Counted from the first letter of the stretch, positions 16,620 to 25,581 are shown. The stretch: 64,000 nt of DNA from Pontibacter anaerobius (GCF_026241195.1 NZ_JAPFQO010000009.1:62001-126000), one strand, 5' to 3'. Numbers and translations: made by a program. Notes: generated from the sequence alone by a model not told the origin.

Positions 16620-16697
16620 ATAATTTTGAATGAGTGGATGAGTGATTGTGCGAATGAGGGAACCACTTTGTAACTCTCTAAATTTTAACTTTCTAAC

Positions 16698-17417
16698 TTA
16701 TCTTGCGTGTAGCCCACACTCTTTCTTGGAGTTATCCTCCCACCACCAACGCCCGGCGCGGAAGTCCTCACCCTCGGCTATGGCCCGGGTACAAGGGGCG
16801 CATCCTATACTTACGAATCCTTTGTCGTGCAGTGGGTTGTAGGGGATGTGCAGCGCTTTTACATCGGCTCTTACCTGTTCCAAAGTATAGTCCAGCAGCG
16901 GGTTATACTTGATGAGCTGGTGCGCCTCGTCCCACTCCAGCAGCTGCAGGTCCTGGCGCGCCCCCGATTGGTCGGCGCGGATACCGGTCACCCAGATCTG
17001 CACACCGTGCAGGGCGCGGTTCAGGGGCTCCACCTTGCGGATGAAGCAGCAAGCTTTGCGGTCGTCGATGGAGTTGTAAAAGCTCATTGGGCCCTTCTCG
17101 TTCATCAGCTGCTCCACGGCCTCGTGCCTCGGGAAGTATACCTCTATCTTCCTGCCGTAGTGGTTGTTGGTCTTGTGCAGCAACGTATAGCTCTCGTTAA
17201 ATAGGCGGCCGGTGTCCAGCGTGAACACGCGGATGGGCAGGTCCTGCTCAAAGATGTGGTGCGTGATGAGCTGGTCTTCCACACCTAGGCTAGAGGAGAA
17301 AGCAATGTTTCCCTCAAATTCCTGAGTCAGGCGGCGAAGCCCCGCTGCAGCCGGTAAACTAGCCAGAGAGGCACGCAAGGAGTCCAACCTGGTTAGTAAT
17401 TCCTGTGATAAATCCAT
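16698..17417 (-). CDS. cysH: Adenylyl-sulfate (APS/PAPS) reductase
   Basis: A 239-residue reductase started at ATG 17417 (MDLSQELLTRLDSLRA). A longer in-frame opening to 17474 has no family similarity and overlaps the leader region. SSSLGVEDQLITH is the nucleotide loop. KACCFIRKVEPL gives the CC pair and IGCAPCTRAIAEGEDFRAGRWWWE gives the CxxC, together the four ligands of an [4Fe-4S] cluster; ECGLH near the end holds the catalytic Cys. A four-Cys cluster marks APS rather than PAPS reductases, in keeping with the lack of a cysC in the window. Reduces APS to sulfite. First structural gene behind riboswitch 2 and leader 3. Confidence 0.93.
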   Translation of the reverse strand: MDLSQELLTRLDSLRASLASLPAAAGLRRLTQEFEGNIAFSSSLGVEDQLITHHIFEQDLPIRVFTLDTGRLFNESYTLLHKTNNHYGRKIEVYFPRHEAVEQLMNEKGPMSFYNSIDDRKACCFIRKVEPLNRALHGVQIWVTGIRADQSGARQDLQLLEWDEAHQLIKYNPLLDYTLEQVRADVKALHIPYNPLHDKGFVSIGCAPCTRAIAEGEDFRAGRWWWEDNSKKECGLHAR

Positions 17418-17486
17418 ATAACTAAAAATAGTGATGCAAGGTAAAGCCAGCGTACCATAAGCGGATTCTGGCAAAATAGAACCGTT

Positions 17487-17509
17487 GCTCCACCTTTTGC
17501 AGGTAGAGC
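17487..17509 (-). promoter_or_regulatory. Hairpin between polyCys leader and cysH, candidate attenuator
   Basis: On the minus strand GCTCTACCT (loop GCAAA) AGGTGGAGC forms a 9-bp stem with one G-U pair. It lies about 86 nt after the leader stop and 70 nt before the cysH ATG. A U-containing stretch (GGTTCTATTTT) follows but does not abut the stem. It is placed where an attenuator or translation-blocking structure would act. Function not shown. Confidence 0.4.
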
Positions 17510-17594
17510 GGTAAAGAAAGCCCTTTTAATGCTGCTGACCGGCAGCAATGCCTGAGTTAAAGTTCAGGACAGTGCAAAATGTAGAAGTGCTGGA

Positions 17595-17726
17595 TTAGCA
17601 CATACAACAGCAGCAACAACAGTACCCGTGTGTGGTGTGGGCGCTGTCGAGAATAAGGGTAGCCTGAGCAGTGGCGAATCCACGGCCGGCTATACTTGGT
17701 GCTGGTATGTGTTGGTAGGTTTGCAT
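17595..17726 (-). CDS. Polycysteine leader peptide 3 (43 aa, ends Cys6-Met-Cys)
   Basis: A mini-ORF from ATG 17726, about 10 nt after riboswitch 2. It begins MQTYQHIPAPSIAGRGF and ends HGYCCCCCCMC-stop. Six consecutive Cys codons (TGT TGT TGC TGC TGT TGT), one Met, one Cys, then TAA mirror leader 1. The bodies of the two peptides are not alike, so only the Cys tail and the distance to the riboswitch are shared, as expected if selection acts on Cys codons near the stop. It lies about 177 nt upstream of cysH with a candidate hairpin between. The longer overlapping frame on this strand is a shadow. Confidence 0.82.
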   Translation of the reverse strand: MQTYQHIPAPSIAGRGFATAQATLILDSAHTTHGYCCCCCCMC

Positions 17727-17736
17727 GTTGTTGTCT

Positions 17737-17839
17737 ATTTATATCTCCCGAACTAACCGGGCTAGGATGTGGCACCTTTCTAAACCAGATGGTTGCCAGA
17801 GGGTCAGGGAGCCTATTCTCTCGCCTCTTCTCTATAAAT
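17737..17839 (-). ncRNA. S-box (SAM-I type) riboswitch upstream of cysH-cysD-cysN
   Basis: Read on the minus strand it has AGAGGCGAGAGAATAGG, CTCCCTGACCCTCTGGCAACC in two pieces, AAAGGTGCCACATCC and a closing P1 helix ATTTATA / TATAAAT (17833-17839 with 17737-17743). The core is nearly identical to the copy at 6879-6980. P3/P4 loops differ, as expected for two conserved structured RNAs. The P1 3' arm again ends about 10 nt before a polycysteine mini-ORF. Confidence 0.85.
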
Positions 17840-17872
17840 TTTTACGGACGTTTCCGTCTTTTACTATCGGTG

Positions 17873-17880
17873 CAAAATTA
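17873..17880 (-). promoter_or_regulatory. Likely -7 box (TAATTTTG) of the cysHDN operon
   Basis: Exact match to TAnnTTTG on the minus strand, with start of transcription expected 20-30 nt before the riboswitch. A TTTAC stretch lies about 18 nt further upstream as a possible -33 element. Confidence 0.45.
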
Positions 17881-17936
17881 CAGCTTTTTCTGAGTTGTGT
17901 AAATTTTGAGTAAAATTTATTCTTAAGGAGGGCGTT

Positions 17937-18656
17937 TCAGGCAGCCAGCCGGGTGACATACTTTACCAGCGAGCGCTTGGCAATGGGCAGCAGCGACTGC
18001 TCCAGCGGCACCGGGTAGCTGGACACGGCGGCAAAAGTGGCAGGGTTTGGCAACTCCTTCCGTTCCTTTATCAGCTGTGCCTTCAGGTGCTCATGCGTAA
18101 GGGTAAGGCCGCGGCGTACCGTCTGCAGGTGTTGGGTGCTGATTCCCCGGTACTTCTCGTAGGTATTCTCAAAAACGGTGATGTGGTAAACGTACACGCG
18201 CGTCTCCTTGCCCGGGTAGCTCTCCAGAAACAGGTAGCCCTCGTTATGGTAAATCGGCGTGATGCCCACCGGGCTGATCTCGAGGTGGCGCTCCACAAAG
18301 TCATACAGTTCCTTACCCTCCTCCAGCGCCTGGCTGAAGAGTGGCGTGGCATACTGTATAATCTCTTCGATCTGCTCCATTGTTTCATCGTCCTGCACGA
18401 TTTTCTTATACACCAGTTCCAGTTTCTCAAAGTCGGCCCGGCTGATGCGCTGCGGAAAAGACTCGTACACCAGTTGCTTGTGCTCTTTCACCTGCATCAA
18501 GTTACGGTAGTGCATGATCAAATCAGAGAAGATAGGGTAAAGGCGCTGCTTCCCAAACTCAGTTTTGGCAGCTTGCAGGTACGCCAGCAGGAGGTATTTT
18601 TTATACTCAAAATCCAGAAGCCCCTCGGTAAGCCAGTTGACGGGTAGGGTGTTCAT
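17937..18656 (-). CDS. Conserved protein of unknown function (239 aa)
   Basis: Soluble and rich in Glu, Lys, Leu and Tyr, beginning MNTLPVNWLTEGLLDFEYKK. No signal peptide, membrane segment or catalytic motif that I know. Helical first half (residues 10-130) and probable beta strands in the middle (GITPIYHNEGYLFLESYPG). I do not recognise the family. Its codon use and length argue that it is real. It stands alone, with its stop about 60 nt from the promoter of the cys operon. Confidence 0.75.
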   Translation of the reverse strand: MNTLPVNWLTEGLLDFEYKKYLLLAYLQAAKTEFGKQRLYPIFSDLIMHYRNLMQVKEHKQLVYESFPQRISRADFEKLELVYKKIVQDDETMEQIEEIIQYATPLFSQALEEGKELYDFVERHLEISPVGITPIYHNEGYLFLESYPGKETRVYVYHITVFENTYEKYRGISTQHLQTVRRGLTLTHEHLKAQLIKERKELPNPATFAAVSSYPVPLEQSLLPIAKRSLVKYVTRLAA

Positions 18657-19061
18657 AAGCCTTCAACGCTAATGATTTATACTTTTGGTATTAAACGAAA
18701 CAGGGGAAGGGGAGGGTTGGAGAAGAAAGTATGAAATTAGCCTTAAACCGGGCTTGGGGCTGTTCTGCTCCTCTGGCCTTGCAACTCTTTCAGCATAAGC
18801 TATACAAGAAAGCCGGGCATAGAAACCAGTTGCTACTTGTGCTGTAACTTGCTCAACTGTTGATTAGATATAAAATCTTGTATATAAGTGTCTAAATAAA
18901 ATGTAGTTTAAGTATTTTATTTTATATTAGTGATTGCTGTTGGCACATTAGACAGAGAATAAGCACCGCTATCCCCCTGTTTTTTCACTGCCTTACAACA
19001 CAGCATTAAGGTACAGTTTCACCATGATGGATACACTAACAATCACCTTTACTAAGACTAA
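18657..19061. other. 405-bp gap before the ThuA gene
   Basis: No gene seen. AT-rich in its second half (around 18860-18940). It holds divergent promoters for the 239-aa gene and the ThuA multidomain gene. One TATACTT word lies at about 18678. Confidence 0.5.
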
Positions 19062-22000
19062 ATGACATCGAAAGCTCCCTTCAAAAAGGCCTTTTTCCTG
19101 TTAACAGCGGGCCTTTTTACGTTCTTTTCCTGTAGCGACAAACGCTCCGGCGACCCGAAAGTACTCGTGTTCAGCAAGACCAGCGGCTTTCACCACAATT
19201 CTATCGAAGCCGGTAACGCTGCCCTCCAAAAGCTTGGGCAGGAGAATGGCTTTGAGGTGGATACCACGACCAATGCCGGCATGTTTCACGAGGATTCTCT
19301 GAAGCAGTACTCGGCCGTAATTTTCCTGAACACTACCGGCGATGTGCTCAACAACTATCAGGAAGCCGATTTTGAGCGTTACATACAGGCCGGTGGTGGC
19401 TATGTAGGCATACACGCTGCCTCAGATACAGAGTATGACTGGGGTTGGTATGGCAGGCTGGTTGGCGGTTACTTTGAAAGTCATCCGGAGCCGCAGGAGG
19501 CTACCTTAAACGTGGTAGATAAAACGCATGGTGCTACAGAGCACCTGCCGGATGAGTGGAAGAGGAAGGACGAGTGGTATAACTTTAAAAACCTGAACAA
19601 GGATAACAAAGTGCTGCTCACTATTGATGAGAAAAGCTACAAGGGCGGCACCAATGGTGCGTCTCACCCGATGTCGTGGTACAAGGAGTATGATGGTGGC
19701 CGTGCTTTTTACACCGCTTTGGGGCATACCGACGAGTCTTACCAGGACCCGCAGTACCTGAAGCATGTGCTGGGTGGTATAAAATATGCGATAGGAGAGA
19801 ACAAGGAACTGGATTACGAGAAAGCAACAGTTCAGCGTGTGCCGGAAGCCGACCGTTTTGTAAAAGTACAACTGAACAGCGGAGCCTTCTTTGAACCGAC
19901 AGAAATGGCCATTCTCCCGAACCTGGACATCCTGGTAGCCCAGCGAAGGGGCGAACTGATGCTGTATAACCACGAAACTGGCGATGTGAAGGAGGTAGGC
20001 GCCCTGGATGTGTACCATAAAACAACAGTGCCCGATGTAAACGCAGAGGAAGGCCTGATGGGCCTGGCTACTGATCCGGACTTTAGCAAGAACAACTTTA
20101 TTTACTTGTTCTACAGCCCGGCAGATACCTCTGTAAACCGCCTCTCAAGGTTTGTGTTCAGGAACGGCAAACTGGATAAAGCTTCCGAGAAAATTGTGCT
20201 GCAGTTTTACTCCCAGCGTAATATCTGCTGCCACACCGGCGGCTCCATTGCCTTTGGCCCTGATAACATTTTATACCTATCCACCGGTGATAACTCCACA
20301 CCGTTCAACGAGAAAGGGCAGCCTTATGTAAACAACGGTTATGCACCACTCGATGATCGCCCGGGGCATGAGCAGTATGACGCCCGCAGAACTTCTGCTA
20401 ACACAAACGACCTGAGAGGTAAAATCCTCCGCATCAAAATAAAAGAAAACGGTACCTACGAGATACCGGAGGGGAACCTATTCCCTGGCGAGAACTCAAA
20501 GGCACGTCCTGAAATTTACACGATGGGCCACCGTAACCCTTATCGCATCTCCGTAGATCAGAAAAAGGGAGTCCTGTACTGGGGTGAGGTAGGACCGGAT
20601 GCTGCAGGCGATAGCCTTGAGGTGCGTGGCCCCAGAGGGTATGACGAGGTGAACCAGGCGCGTAAAGCAGGTAACTATGGCTGGCCGATGTTTATTGGTA
20701 AAAACTACGCCTATAACCGTTACGACTACGGAAAAGGCTTCACCGGCCCTGCTTTTGACCCGAAAAAGCCTGTAAACGACTCGCGCAACAACACAGGCTT
20801 GCAGGAGCTGCCGCCGGTGCAGCAGGCCCTGATCTGGTATCCTTACGCCGAGTCGCCAGATTTTCCGCAGGTAGGCACTGGGGGGCGTAATGCTATGGCT
20901 GGCCCAGTCTATTATTCTGAGATGTTCCCGGAGGAAACCCGCTACGCCTCTTACTACGATGGCAAACTCTTTATCTATGACTGGATGCGTAATTGGATAA
21001 AGGTTGTAACGATGACGGAGGATGGCAGTTTTGATAAGATGGAGCCTTTTATGCCTGACATCAAGCTGACAGGAGCCATCGATATGGAAGTGGGGCCTGA
21101 TGGCAGGCTGTATGTACTGGAGTATGGCTCCGGCTGGTTTGCCAAAAACGATGACTCGGGCTTGGCCCGGATCGATTACCTGGCAGGCAACCGTCCGCCA
21201 AAGGTTACAGACCTAACCGTAGACAAAATGAGCGGTAAAACACCACTTACGGTTACGGCCACAGTAGAGGCGAAAGACCCCGAAAACGATAAAATGCGCT
21301 ATGTATGGAATGTGGGCGGCAAAACAAAGGAGACCACGGAACCTACTCTGCAGCATACATTCACCAGCACAGGCGATCAGAATATCAGTGTTACTGTGTA
21401 TGATGATAAAGATGCCTCAACCAAGAGCAAGGTGCTAACACTGTATGCAGGCAATGAGCAGCCGCAGGTAAATATAGCATTGCAAGGCAACCGCAGCTTC
21501 TACTTTGAGGGGCAACCCGTAAAGTATAACGTGAAGGTAACCGACCAGGATGGTACGGTGGATATGGCCAACCTCTTTGTTTCTGCGGATTATGTGGAAG
21601 GCACAGACCTGGCAGGCGCTTCCAGAGGCCACCAGATTGTGTCGGAGGTGATGCTGGGCAAAAACCTGATGCTGAGCTCCGACTGTAAGGCCTGCCACGC
21701 GATCAACGAGAAATCGATCGGGCCAACGTATATGCAAGTGGCAGAGCGTTACCAGAAAGACCGTGAAGCGACGAGCCACCTAACCAACAAGATAATTAAA
21801 GGTGGTAGCGGCGTATGGGGTGCCGCCTCTATGCCTGCACACCCGAATATGCCGGAGTCTGATGCCAGGCAGATTGTAAAATGGATCCTGTCTTTGGGCA
21901 ACAGCGCGAACACCAGGAAGTCTTTGCCTGCCAGTGGGGAGGTTATGCCAAAGCTGGATGAAAAGCAGAAAGACAACACTGTTTTGAAACTTACTGCCAC

Positions 22001-22484
22001 ATACACCGACCAGGGCGCCACAGGTATAAAACCGCTTGCCGGCACCGGGGTTGCTTACCTCCGAAACAATGCGATGGATGCGGCCGATTTTACTTCGCTG
22101 AAGGGCTTTAACAGTGTTGAGTTCGGCGGTGCTACTTACCTGATCTTCCCTGGCACCAGTGGTTGGGTGAAAGCTGAGCAGTTGGACTTGGCTAACCTTG
22201 GTAGCCTGGAACTGATGGGCATCGGAAACGGTGAGGCCGCCGATTATCAGGTAGAGGTGCGGCTTGATGCGCCAGATGGCACTAAGGTTGGAGAGGGAAA
22301 ACTGACCCTTAGTGGCGAAAGAAAACCGGGCACCGGCACTGTCACCCTCCAGAAGCTGCCGGACAGCAAACTGCACGACGTGTACCTCGTGTTTCAAAAA
22401 ACCAGCAGCACAACCGGTCAAAACCACGTCCTGAAAACGGTGCGGTTTATACCTGCAGTTGGTAAATCGTTAAGCAGGCAATAG
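19062..22484 (+). CDS. Multidomain lipoprotein: ThuA + sugar/sorbosone dehydrogenase + PKD + cytochrome c
   Basis: An 1140-residue exported protein. The lipobox is LFTFFSCSDK (Cys near residue 24). ThuA-like domain about 30-245 (VLVFSKTSGFHHNSIEAG, GGGYVGIHAASDTEYDW). Glucose/sorbosone dehydrogenase-type beta-propeller about 265-715 (HTGGSIAFGPDNILYLSTGD, MGHRNPYRISVD). PKD-like domain about 725-800. A cytochrome c domain has heme motif Cys875-Lys-Ala-Cys878-His879, with a likely distal Met in AASMPAHPN. A carbohydrate-binding-like beta domain closes it. The set suggests periplasmic sugar or polyol oxidation passing electrons to its own heme. Such proteins are frequent in Bacteroidota and their substrates are unclear. 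No partner gene is adjacent. Confidence 0.88.
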   Translation: MTSKAPFKKAFFLLTAGLFTFFSCSDKRSGDPKVLVFSKTSGFHHNSIEAGNAALQKLGQENGFEVDTTTNAGMFHEDSLKQYSAVIFLNTTGDVLNNYQEADFERYIQAGGGYVGIHAASDTEYDWGWYGRLVGGYFESHPEPQEATLNVVDKTHGATEHLPDEWKRKDEWYNFKNLNKDNKVLLTIDEKSYKGGTNGASHPMSWYKEYDGGRAFYTALGHTDESYQDPQYLKHVLGGIKYAIGENKELDYEKATVQRVPEADRFVKVQLNSGAFFEPTEMAILPNLDILVAQRRGELMLYNHETGDVKEVGALDVYHKTTVPDVNAEEGLMGLATDPDFSKNNFIYLFYSPADTSVNRLSRFVFRNGKLDKASEKIVLQFYSQRNICCHTGGSIAFGPDNILYLSTGDNSTPFNEKGQPYVNNGYAPLDDRPGHEQYDARRTSANTNDLRGKILRIKIKENGTYEIPEGNLFPGENSKARPEIYTMGHRNPYRISVDQKKGVLYWGEVGPDAAGDSLEVRGPRGYDEVNQARKAGNYGWPMFIGKNYAYNRYDYGKGFTGPAFDPKKPVNDSRNNTGLQELPPVQQALIWYPYAESPDFPQVGTGGRNAMAGPVYYSEMFPEETRYASYYDGKLFIYDWMRNWIKVVTMTEDGSFDKMEPFMPDIKLTGAIDMEVGPDGRLYVLEYGSGWFAKNDDSGLARIDYLAGNRPPKVTDLTVDKMSGKTPLTVTATVEAKDPENDKMRYVWNVGGKTKETTEPTLQHTFTSTGDQNISVTVYDDKDASTKSKVLTLYAGNEQPQVNIALQGNRSFYFEGQPVKYNVKVTDQDGTVDMANLFVSADYVEGTDLAGASRGHQIVSEVMLGKNLMLSSDCKACHAINEKSIGPTYMQVAERYQKDREATSHLTNKIIKGGSGVWGAASMPAHPNMPESDARQIVKWILSLGNSANTRKSLPASGEVMPKLDEKQKDNTVLKLTATYTDQGATGIKPLAGTGVAYLRNNAMDAADFTSLKGFNSVEFGGATYLIFPGTSGWVKAEQLDLANLGSLELMGIGNGEAADYQVEVRLDAPDGTKVGEGKLTLSGERKPGTGTVTLQKLPDSKLHDVYLVFQKTSSTTGQNHVLKTVRFIPAVGKSLSRQ

Positions 22485-22501
22485 TATACTTTATTTTCCC
22501 A

Positions 22502-22545
22502 TAAACCAGAAGAGGCTTTTCGTGAGAGAAGCCTCTTCTGGTTTA
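22502..22545. terminator. Strong hairpin after the ThuA gene
   Basis: A 16-bp stem TAAACCAGAAGAGGCT / AGCCTCTTCTGGTTTA with a 12-nt inner part, 18 nt after the stop. The T-tract is weak, so termination may depend on the long stem. Confidence 0.6.
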
Positions 22546-22699
22546 AACGCGTAATGTGGACTGACGGAAAGTGTAGGTTTGCGTCTCTGTAGAATGAACG
22601 CTTTACTAAATATAAATACAGACTTTGCCCTATGACATAAAGTTATTACAACTAAGTAGAGCCACTACTGGATAGTGATTTGATCTAAGAGGTTTAAAG

Positions 22700-23251
22700 T
22701 TATTTGGGCCAGTTTCTGGGCATTTTCGCCTTCTGTGCCTGAACGATGGCTACCTTCCCGTGAAGTTGCTGCAGCACATAATTCACATCCTCCTCATACT
22801 CCACATAGAGGTCTTCGTGTAGTTTATCCAGCTTTTGCAGCACAAACAGCATCCTTTTTACCAGATAGTCCTGCAGCGTGTCGGCTCGGAAGAGGTGTGC
22901 CACTATAAATACCAAGTGCTCCTCCAGGAAGCGGCGCAGCAACAGCAGTGTGAGCTGCACTTCGCCTTCTTTATCTTTGGTGTACTTCACGTGGCGCGTA
23001 ATCATGCCATTAACAGCGCGCATGTCCATCATAAGGTAGCCCGGGGAGTATGGCTCAAACTGCACCTGCCGCTCAATGGCCTCTGCCACCTGCTCGCGCC
23101 GCTGCTGCAGCGTATCGCCCTGCTCCACCAGCTCAAATTGCAGCCGCTCGCACAGGTCTGGGTCTTTACGCAGCAGCCGGAAAAGCAGCTTGTCCTTTTC
23201 CTTGTGTGACAGGCTGCCAATGGCTTTCTTGAGATCGTCAGAGAGGGGCAT
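22700..23251 (-). CDS. Conserved protein of unknown function (183 aa)
   Basis: Begins MPLSDDLKKAIGSLSHKEKD. Fully helical, highly charged and soluble, with a basic C-terminus ending KMPRNWPK. Leucine-rich amphipathic stretches (about residues 95-165) could form a coiled coil or helical bundle. No motif gives a function. Genes on either side do not help, as the radical SAM gene is separated by about 200 nt. Confidence 0.7.
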   Translation of the reverse strand: MPLSDDLKKAIGSLSHKEKDKLLFRLLRKDPDLCERLQFELVEQGDTLQQRREQVAEAIERQVQFEPYSPGYLMMDMRAVNGMITRHVKYTKDKEGEVQLTLLLLRRFLEEHLVFIVAHLFRADTLQDYLVKRMLFVLQKLDKLHEDLYVEYEEDVNYVLQQLHGKVAIVQAQKAKMPRNWPK

Positions 23252-23458
23252 GTAGTGGTTCGTTTGGCATTTAAATTTATTACTTAGAAGATAATTTAAA
23301 GTTTAGTATATTGTATCTGCTCTTCTGTTCTTTGACCTGTTGTTGTGATTTGATTTCAGAGATTTAAAGTATAAAATCCTCTTCTGAATTCTCTGCCTTT
23401 GTCTGGGGCTAATAATGGGAGAAGCTCATTTTTTTTTTAAATTTGCATACATTGCTCT

Positions 23459-24901
23459 CTAGTCCTGTAAGATAGGCAACTGTTGCACAAACGTATTTGA
23501 CTGAATTTCTTCTACATCCGCTGCTGGCACACCTTTGCCTTCCGTTTTAACTTTCGACAAAATGGACTCCAGCACAGGAAGCATACTATTCAAACTGTTC
23601 GTCTTAATCAGGAAGTTCCAAACCGGCTCAAACTTCTTCCAGCCTCCAGTATAGAAGAAGTGCTTTAGCTTATGTTTGTGAGATTGATGGTTGAGACTAG
23701 ACTTAAAGATATTGGACCAACTGTAAAACTCTTTGTAGGCCCAGTCATATCCATTCTTTAGCTCTTCGGCAGTCAGGTTAGTAGTTTGGTAAACTACGTT
23801 TCTGGTGTCGTACAGGTCCCAGTTCCTTGTCAGGATGCGCCCCTGTTGCTCCATGTCTTTGAAAAGCTGCGTGCCTGGATAAGGAGTCAAAACATGATAG
23901 GTAGAAGTGGTGAGGGCGTTCTGCACTCCCCAGTCAACGGTTCTTTTAAAAACATCTTTATCGTCTTCATCAAGTCCGAAAACAAAACTGCCGTTGATCA
24001 TGATGCCTAACGAATGGAGCCTGTTAACAGCTTTTACGTAGTCTTTTTGCAGGTTTTGCTTTTTGTTGCTTTGTTTCAGGTTAGCCGGCGAGAAGGTCTC
24101 GAAGCCAACAAACAGGCTTCTTAGTCCTGCCTCTGCCGCTTTTTCGATCAGGTTCCCCCTCAGCACAGAGTCTACGGTGGCCGCAGCCTGAAATACCCTG
24201 TTCATCCCTTTCATCCCTCCAAAAAGCTCAGAAGCAAACTTTGCGTTGCCTAGCAGGTGGTCATCAAGGAAGTAGAGGTGTCGGCCTGGCAGTCTGTCAA
24301 TTTCGGCTAAGGCATCATCCACAATTTGGGTGTAGAAGCCCCTTCCACCTTCAAAAAATGCATCTTTATAACAGAAGTTACAATGGTGAGGGCAACCCCT
24401 TGTAACAACTATGGAGTTTGGCACCAAATATTTACTTCTTTTGATGAGGTCCCTTCTGATTGGCGGGATCTTGTCAAGTGTTCTGATGCTGGAGCTGTAT
24501 ACTTTCTTCGGTGTTTTGTTCTTAAAGTCCTTCAGGAACTGCTGAAAAGTTTCTTCGCCGGGACCAAGAAAAATGGTATCTGCGTGTGGGGCAGCCTCAT
24601 GCGGAAGAGACGTAACATGCAGGCCGCCCAACAGAACGTAAGCACCTCGCTTTCTGTAATGATCAGCAATCGCATAGGACCTGTACGCATTTGTGATGTA
24701 TACCTGAATAACCACCAGATCGGGATGGTCATTCAGGTTTAATTCTTCTACGTGCTGGTCCTGTAAATCAATCTCATCATCAGGCGATAAGTAAGCGGCT
24801 AAAGTAGCCAGCCCAAGAGGAGGGAATAAGGAATATTTGATCGGCCTCCAAAATGGGCTCTCAGCTTCTGCGAGTGCGGGTAAAATGAGCTTTACTTTCA
24901 T
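23459..24901 (-). CDS. B12-binding-domain radical SAM protein
   Basis: A 480-residue enzyme. The N-terminal B12-binding-like domain spans about residues 1-135, with DLVVIQVYITNAYRSYAIAD and GAYVLLGGLHVTSLPHEA followed by LGPGEET. The radical SAM core holds Cys170-Pro-His-His-Cys174-Asn-Phe-Cys177, the three [4Fe-4S] ligands. HLYFLDDHLLGN and GLRSLFVGFETF belong to the barrel. The C-terminal helical part (about 370-480) is of the DUF4070 kind. Members modify lipids, hopanoids or secondary metabolites; the substrate here cannot be read. No classical DxHxxG cobalamin motif is evident, so B12 may be bound base-on or not at all. Last gene of the minus-strand run from 28611. Confidence 0.87.
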   Translation of the reverse strand: MKVKLILPALAEAESPFWRPIKYSLFPPLGLATLAAYLSPDDEIDLQDQHVEELNLNDHPDLVVIQVYITNAYRSYAIADHYRKRGAYVLLGGLHVTSLPHEAAPHADTIFLGPGEETFQQFLKDFKNKTPKKVYSSSIRTLDKIPPIRRDLIKRSKYLVPNSIVVTRGCPHHCNFCYKDAFFEGGRGFYTQIVDDALAEIDRLPGRHLYFLDDHLLGNAKFASELFGGMKGMNRVFQAAATVDSVLRGNLIEKAAEAGLRSLFVGFETFSPANLKQSNKKQNLQKDYVKAVNRLHSLGIMINGSFVFGLDEDDKDVFKRTVDWGVQNALTTSTYHVLTPYPGTQLFKDMEQQGRILTRNWDLYDTRNVVYQTTNLTAEELKNGYDWAYKEFYSWSNIFKSSLNHQSHKHKLKHFFYTGGWKKFEPVWNFLIKTNSLNSMLPVLESILSKVKTEGKGVPAADVEEIQSNTFVQQLPILQD

Positions 24902-25011
24902 CTGTTACTCGAGTTCGGTTTAGGAAAAACTGAAGGTATTAAGCGGTAGGTTTCCCGGCAGCTTTGTTAAGCTGTATTAAGTTTTAGCTCAACTTCTAGG
25001 TAGCGGTTCGG

Positions 25012-25278
25012 CTAATCAATCATATCTCCAAGATCGCTTACACCTAAGGTGAACCAAATTACAGCAATGCCCAGCATAACCTTTGCTACTGGCGGGACGG
25101 TAAACCCGAACCTGTTCAGGAGAAATACATTTGTCTGCGGAGCATAGAGCAGAGAGAGCATTAGAAAAACCGTACCCGGAACTGCATGCACCAAAAACAG
25201 ATTCAGTATCCCTATTGCAAAAACAGCAGTACCAAATATCCAGCTGACTATTTGCGATGGTAAGAACTGGCTTTTCAT
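25012..25278 (-). CDS. Small membrane protein (88 aa), paralogue of the gene at 25629
   Basis: Three hydrophobic segments in 88 residues. It shares a clear pattern with the 95-residue protein at 25629-25916: IGI.N.F at the second half of helix 1, LSLLYAPQ against LSLVYFPQ, P...K..LG....W..LGV, and a final D.ID. The two are therefore duplicates on either side of an unrelated small membrane protein. Family unknown. It sits between the 96-residue gene and the radical SAM gene, all on the minus strand. Confidence 0.7.
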   Translation of the reverse strand: MKSQFLPSQIVSWIFGTAVFAIGILNLFLVHAVPGTVFLMLSLLYAPQTNVFLLNRFGFTVPPVAKVMLGIAVIWFTLGVSDLGDMID

Positions 25279-25290
25279 GGTTATGCCTCC

Positions 25291-25581
25291 TTAGCTTCCG
25301 GCGAAAGGGGTTCCGAAAATGCCAACTGCAAGCTCAGCCCAAATAAGGAAGAATGCCAGCAGAATACCTGCGATGATCAGCAAGCGGTAATCCTTATTCT
25401 TTACTCTTCTCATCACGAACTCAGCTGTGAGACCAGTGCCTAGCAGAAGGATCCCCATCACTATAAAGTCGAACAGACTCCAGTCTACTTGGTTAGTTAA
25501 CAGCATACCCATTAGAGGTATAAGCAAAAGAAACGCTACTGTGAGCAAAATGCCGATAAGTCTTTTGTTTTGCGTAATCAT
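25291..25581 (-). CDS. Small membrane protein (96 aa)
   Basis: Starts MITQNKRLIGILLTVAF. Three predicted helices: about residues 7-26, 35-55 and 66-90. The centre has VMGILLLGTGLTAEFVMRRVKNKDYR, which resembles small Bacteroidota proteins of unknown function. It lies 12 nt upstream of the next gene and 47 nt downstream of the previous one, which supports an operon. Confidence 0.68.
   Translation of the reverse strand: MITQNKRLIGILLTVAFLLLIPLMGMLLTNQVDWSLFDFIVMGILLLGTGLTAEFVMRRVKNKDYRLLIIAGILLAFFLIWAELAVGIFGTPFAGS

Noticed and set aside
17557-17775. Longer minus-strand frame over leader 3
   Set aside because: Different frame from the Cys6 ORF, overlaps the riboswitch P1 region, and is not conserved-looking.
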